From Comamonadaceae bacterium (lineage in GTDB: Bacteria > Pseudomonadota > Gammaproteobacteria > Burkholderiales > Burkholderiaceae_C), in NCBI GenBank assembly GCA_947374505.1, contig CANCCE010000121.1, positions 1 to 8,225 of the forward strand: a stretch of DNA of 8,225 nucleotides, in the 5' to 3' direction. Shown piece after piece: positions 5,716 to 8,225 of the stretch; positions within the stretch are counted from its first letter, which is position 1, and each line of letters begins with the position of its first letter. Under the pieces are notes generated by a model that saw nothing but the letters and a program-made list of their open reading frames with translations, was not told the origin of the DNA and made no database searches. The translations under genes and the position numbers were made by a program.

Positions 5716-6842
5716 TTGGCTGAAATGTTCAGCAGGCGCGCGGCATTGCCGCCCATGATCATGTCTTTGTCCGAGCGCTTCAGGCGCTTGACCGATTCGA
5801 TCAGCCCCATCGGATCCTCTTCGCCCATGTCGTAGGGGTAGTCGGTGCCGAGCAGCACATGGTCTGCGCCATAGCGGTCAATCAGATTGCCCAGCATGAC
5901 CGGGTCAAAAGTGATGGTGTCAAAGAAAAACTTCTCGAGATAGCTTGACGGTGGTTGGCTGATGACGGTGCGGCAATCAGGCCGCGCGCGATGCGCGTGA
6001 TCCATGCGCGCCCAGTAGTGCGCCAAGTAACCGCCAGCATGGGCCAAGAGAATTTTCAAGCCAGGATTGCGCTCCATCACACCATCGAAAATCAAATGGC
6101 TGACAGCGATGGTGGTGTCGAGCGGATTGCCGATGACGTTGTTTAAATAATGATCCTTCAGCCGCTCCGCAGACGTGAAACCATTCGGGTGCATGAAAAG
6201 CGCCACACCCAATTCGTCCACCCGGCGGAAAAATTTCTCCAGGCCAAGCGAAGGATCCGTCAGGTCCTTGCCGTTGACATGGGTGTTGATCTCAATGCCG
6301 CGCAGACCCAATTTGTTGACCGCACGATCCAGCTCGATCACCGCCATGTCGGCGTTTTGCAGCGGCACGGTGCCAATGCCGACAAAACGATCTGGCCACT
6401 GCTGAGTCAGATGCGCAATGCCGTCATTGACATCGCGTGCCAACTCAGCGCCAAAAGCGGCTTCTGCAAAGTAATAGTACTGAAAGGGTGCGGGCGAGAC
6501 CGCCTGAATATCGATGCCCATGCGGTCCATGTCAGCCAAACGGACCGCGATGTCTGACAGCTTAGGCGCCCGGTCTTTCATCTGTCTTGTATTGACGTCG
6601 CGCGTCAACTGGTTGGCAAAGATGAAAGGCATCTCTTGCTCAGCAGGATTGAGCACCGCGGCTTTCTTACCGACTTCAGGATTGAAGTAATGGCAATGCA
6701 TGTCGATGCGCAAAGCATGCTTGGCTTTGCTGCCAGCTTTCTTGACCGGCACCGAGAGTTTCTGGGTGCCGGACGTTTTAGTGGCGGCAGCAGAGTGCTT
6801 GTGCAACGGGTTGGCGCAGCCGGGTTGGCAGGTGTACAGCAT
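5709..6842 (-). CDS. ACMSD-type amidohydrolase/decarboxylase with N-terminal extension
   Basis: This 377-residue protein belongs to the amidohydrolase-2/ACMSD group, cytoplasmic zinc enzymes that mostly decarboxylate carboxylated (semi)aldehydes or aromatic acids. Metal and catalytic residues are complete: H49 and H51 (DMHCH), H218 (FMHPNGF), H268 (LLAHAGG) and D334 (LGTDYPY). These lie about 40 residues after the H9, H11, H177, H228 and D294 of bacterial ACMSD as I recall them. R279, 11 residues after H268, matches a substrate-binding arginine of that enzyme. The extra N-terminus (1-45) holds C5, C9, H14 and H16 and then a Lys/Ala-rich linker. The ATG at 6842 is supported by AAGGGA (6851-6856) 8 nt upstream. 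The gene lies 21 nt behind the tctC-like gene and is probably co-transcribed. The substrate is unknown; no kynurenine or nitrobenzoate pathway genes are visible to support true ACMSD. Confidence 0.85.
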   Translation of the reverse strand: MLYTCQPGCANPLHKHSAAATKTSGTQKLSVPVKKAGSKAKHALRIDMHCHYFNPEVGKKAAVLNPAEQEMPFIFANQLTRDVNTRQMKDRAPKLSDIAVRLADMDRMGIDIQAVSPAPFQYYYFAEAAFGAELARDVNDGIAHLTQQWPDRFVGIGTVPLQNADMAVIELDRAVNKLGLRGIEINTHVNGKDLTDPSLGLEKFFRRVDELGVALFMHPNGFTSAERLKDHYLNNVIGNPLDTTIAVSHLIFDGVMERNPGLKILLAHAGGYLAHYWARMDHAHRARPDCRTVISQPPSSYLEKFFFDTITFDPVMLGNLIDRYGADHVLLGTDYPYDMGEEDPMGLIESVKRLKRSDKDMIMGGNAARLLNISAKR

Positions 6843-6850
6843 CGTATCGA

Positions 6851-6856
6851 TCCCTT
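6851..6856 (-). promoter_or_regulatory. Ribosome binding site of the ACMSD-type gene
   Basis: On the minus strand AAGGGA lies 8 nt before the ATG at 6842, inside the 21-nt gap after the solute-binding protein stop. It decides the start and supports the reality of the unusual N-terminal extension. Confidence 0.6.
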
Positions 6857-6863
6857 GCTTGGT

Positions 6864-7856
6864 TTATTCAGCTTTGATGTTGTTGTCCGTCACAAGCTTC
6901 GAGTACCGGGCATGCTCAGCAGCCAGAAAAGCGACGAACTCTTCTTGCGAACTGGCCATCGCATCGACGCCCAAACCGGCAAAGCGCTCTTTCAGATCAG
7001 GGTCGGCCATGACTTTTTTCAGGACAACCAAATAGCTGTCGACCACGACCTTTGGTGTTTTGGCCGGTAAGAAAACACCCCACCAGTTGTTCGCGACCAA
7101 GCCATCGAGTCCAGCTTCCGCAAAAGTGGGTACATCGGGCAACATACTCATGCGGGTGGCACTGGTCACCGCCAATGGGCGCAGGCGACCGGTCTTGATA
7201 TGCTGAGCAACCGGCAGTGCGTCAGACACCATCATGTTGATCTGCCCGGCGATCAGATCCGTCACAGCCAGACCACCGCCTTTGTAAGGAATCTGCGTCA
7301 TCTTGACCTTGGCTTGGCGCATGATCATTTCGCCGGCCAAGTGCGCCATGCTGCCAGGGCCGCTGGTGCCGAAATTGATCGTCTCAGGCTTGGCACGGGC
7401 GGCTGCCAGCAAGTCACCAAGCGTCTTGAAGGGTGAGGCGGCTGGGACCACCAACACGTTCGGGCCCACCGCGGTGAGCGAAACGGCGATGAAGTCTTTG
7501 TCCATGCTGTAAGGGACTTTGGAAATCAGCGGATTGACGGCGGCGGGGCCGAGGTTGCCAACCACAAAGGTGTAGCCATCAGCCACTTGCCGGGCGGTGT
7601 ATTCCATGCCGATGGAGCCGGCTGCGCCGGGCTTGCTCTCGATGATCACGGGCTGTCCCCAAGCTTCGCTGAGCTTTTGACCCATGATCCGCGCCATCAA
7701 GTCAGAGCTACCGCCGGCGGGATAGGTCACCACCAACTTGACGGGTTTGGAGGGAAAGGGTTGGGCTTGCGCTTGCGCACCCGTCCAAAATGAAAGACAC
7801 AGCGCTGACGCTATCAAATAGCGCAAGGTCAATGATTTTTTGCTATTGCACGACAT
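6864..7856 (-). CDS. Tripartite tricarboxylate transporter substrate-binding protein (TctC/Bug family)
   Basis: The 330-residue periplasmic binding protein starts with a signal peptide: basic MSCNSKKSLTLR, hydrophobic YLIASALCLSFW (13-24), and a likely cleavage after AQA near residues 29-31. The mature part shows the Bug signatures: PSKPVKLVVTYPAGGSSDLMAR (35-56), ESKPGAAGSIG (73-83), FGTSGPGSMAHLAGE (162-176), YKGGGLAVTDLIAGQ (191-205), RLRPLAVTS (224-232) and PDVPTFAEAGLDG (240-252). Such proteins deliver carboxylates or other small acids to TctA/TctB, neither of which is in view; many Burkholderiales Bug proteins are such orphans. The ATG at 7856 is chosen over a GTG at 7877 because AAGGAGA ends 4 nt before it and the signal peptide begins there. 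Co-transcription with the downstream ACMSD-type gene suggests it binds that enzyme's substrate or a precursor. Confidence 0.94.
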   Translation of the reverse strand: MSCNSKKSLTLRYLIASALCLSFWTGAQAQAQPFPSKPVKLVVTYPAGGSSDLMARIMGQKLSEAWGQPVIIESKPGAAGSIGMEYTARQVADGYTFVVGNLGPAAVNPLISKVPYSMDKDFIAVSLTAVGPNVLVVPAASPFKTLGDLLAAARAKPETINFGTSGPGSMAHLAGEMIMRQAKVKMTQIPYKGGGLAVTDLIAGQINMMVSDALPVAQHIKTGRLRPLAVTSATRMSMLPDVPTFAEAGLDGLVANNWWGVFLPAKTPKVVVDSYLVVLKKVMADPDLKERFAGLGVDAMASSQEEFVAFLAAEHARYSKLVTDNNIKAE

Positions 7857-7860
7857 CTTG

Positions 7861-7867
7861 TCTCCTT
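7861..7867 (-). promoter_or_regulatory. Strong ribosome binding site of the TctC-like gene
   Basis: The minus strand reads AAGGAGA directly before CAAG and the ATG at 7856. It is the best Shine-Dalgarno in the window and rules out the in-frame GTG at 7877 as the main start. Confidence 0.8.
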
Positions 7868-7877
7868 GTTTTTTCAC

Positions 7878-7961
7878 ATCATTTCAAACCACAGTCTCTA
7901 CACACCAAATCAGTCTAATAGGTCGTTCGATAAATAACCTCCGTTGTTACCCTGATGCAAC
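7878..7961 (-). promoter_or_regulatory. Gap upstream of the TctC-like gene
   Basis: This stretch separates the partial dehydrogenase stop from the TctC-like gene on the same strand. It is AT-rich, and on the minus strand contains TTATTTATCG and CTATTAGACT segments, but no good pair of sigma-70 hexamers and no hairpin with a T-run. Both read-through from the dehydrogenase and an internal promoter remain possible. Confidence 0.3.
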
Positions 7962-8225
7962 TCATCCTGGCAACTTGCCGCCTTGGCCCAACCACCAGAC
8001 CAACAACTGGGTGCAGTCAGCTGCATCCAAACCGCTGGCTGCGGCGGCGTCAAAATTCTCCAGCGTGGCGGCGGTCAAGGGCATTTTTCGATGCTGTGCA
8101 GTGCCTTGGGCCAGCATCGACCGCACATCTTTGCGCATGGTGCCGAGGTTGACTGTCACCGTGTCGTTTTTGTCACCCGCCAGCGCCTGCGCGATCATGG
8201 CGCCGCGTCCCTTCAGCATGTTGGG
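7962..8225 (-). CDS. 3-hydroxyisobutyrate dehydrogenase-like NAD(P)-dependent oxidoreductase (C-terminal part)
   Basis: The frame is open to the window edge, so the 5' part lies beyond it; 87 residues are visible, beginning PNMLKGRGAMIAQ. The segments VTVNLGTMRKDVRSMLAQG, KMPLTAATLENFDAAAASG and LDAADCTQLLVWW fit the all-helical C-terminal domain of beta-hydroxyacid dehydrogenases (3-hydroxyisobutyrate, tartronate semialdehyde or 6-phosphogluconate type). The lysine in the MRKD segment fits where this family keeps a conserved lysine, but the catalytic core is outside the window. These cytoplasmic enzymes oxidise or reduce small hydroxy acids. It is upstream of and in the same direction as the TctC-like and ACMSD-type genes, 105 nt before the TctC-like start, so all three may form one catabolic operon. 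The ATG at 8219 is internal, not a start. Confidence 0.75.
   Translation of the reverse strand, partial: PNMLKGRGAMIAQALAGDKNDTVTVNLGTMRKDVRSMLAQGTAQHRKMPLTAATLENFDAAAASGLDAADCTQLLVWWLGQGGKLPG

Noticed and set aside
6150..7070. Plus-strand open frames of 135 and 144 codons opposite the ACMSD-type and TctC-like genes
   Set aside because: They are antisense to clearly conserved proteins and lack motifs or ribosome sites; GC-rich DNA commonly gives such shadows.
7857..7877. GTG start for the TctC-like gene
   Set aside because: It would translate through the strong AAGGAGA ribosome site; the signal peptide begins at the ATG at 7856.
7917..7940. AGGT...ACCT inverted ends in the gap before the TctC-like gene as an operator
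   Set aside because: Only four bases pair at each end and the interior is not symmetric, within chance.

Overview
The window looks like chromosomal DNA of a betaproteobacterium, most likely Burkholderiales and probably Comamonadaceae (Polaromonas, Rhodoferax or Variovorax type). This is inferred from the moderately GC-rich coding style, the Bug/TctC-type periplasmic binding protein, and an egtD gene joined to a SenB-type glycosyltransferase. Ten protein genes fill almost the whole window; the first and last are cut by its edges. I see no tRNA, rRNA, CRISPR array, insertion sequence or phage gene.

Layout: (1) 1-390 (+), the 3' end of an SbmA/BacA/YddA-type ABC transporter. (2) 409-1104 (-), queC, which makes preQ0 for queuosine. 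(3) 1191-1898 (-), a small histidine-kinase-like protein that keeps a recognisable DHp/H-box region but seems to have lost its ATP-binding boxes. It is divergent from (4) 2085-2456 (+), a complete stand-alone receiver domain. (5) 2528-3532 (+), egtD, histidine N-alpha-trimethyltransferase, which makes hercynine. (6) 3537-4559 (+), senB, selenosugar synthase, 4 nt behind egtD. (7) 4653-5666 (+), a Gfo/Idh/MocA oxidoreductase. Convergent with it is a minus-strand group: (8) 5709-6842, an ACMSD-type amidohydrolase/decarboxylase; (9) 6864-7856, a TctC/Bug solute-binding protein; and (10) 7962-8225, the C-terminal end of a 3-hydroxyisobutyrate-dehydrogenase-like enzyme.

Three themes stand out. First, egtD-senB forms a tight pair. 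EgtD supplies hercynine and SenB supplies a selenosugar, the two organic precursors that SenA joins in selenoneine biosynthesis. SenA (EgtB-like) and SenC (SelD-like) are not in this window, so the pathway must be completed elsewhere or be incomplete. Second, the divergent kinase-like/receiver pair resembles a phosphotransferase plus single-domain response regulator rather than a classical two-component pair. Third, the minus-strand group (dehydrogenase, binding protein, ACMSD-type enzyme) looks like an uptake-plus-catabolism operon for an unidentified, perhaps aromatic or carboxylated, substrate.

The candidates for something not fully described are the degenerate kinase/receiver pair beside the egtD-senB genes and the Cys/His-bearing N-terminal extension of the ACMSD-type enzyme. 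Both are inferences from sequence inspection.
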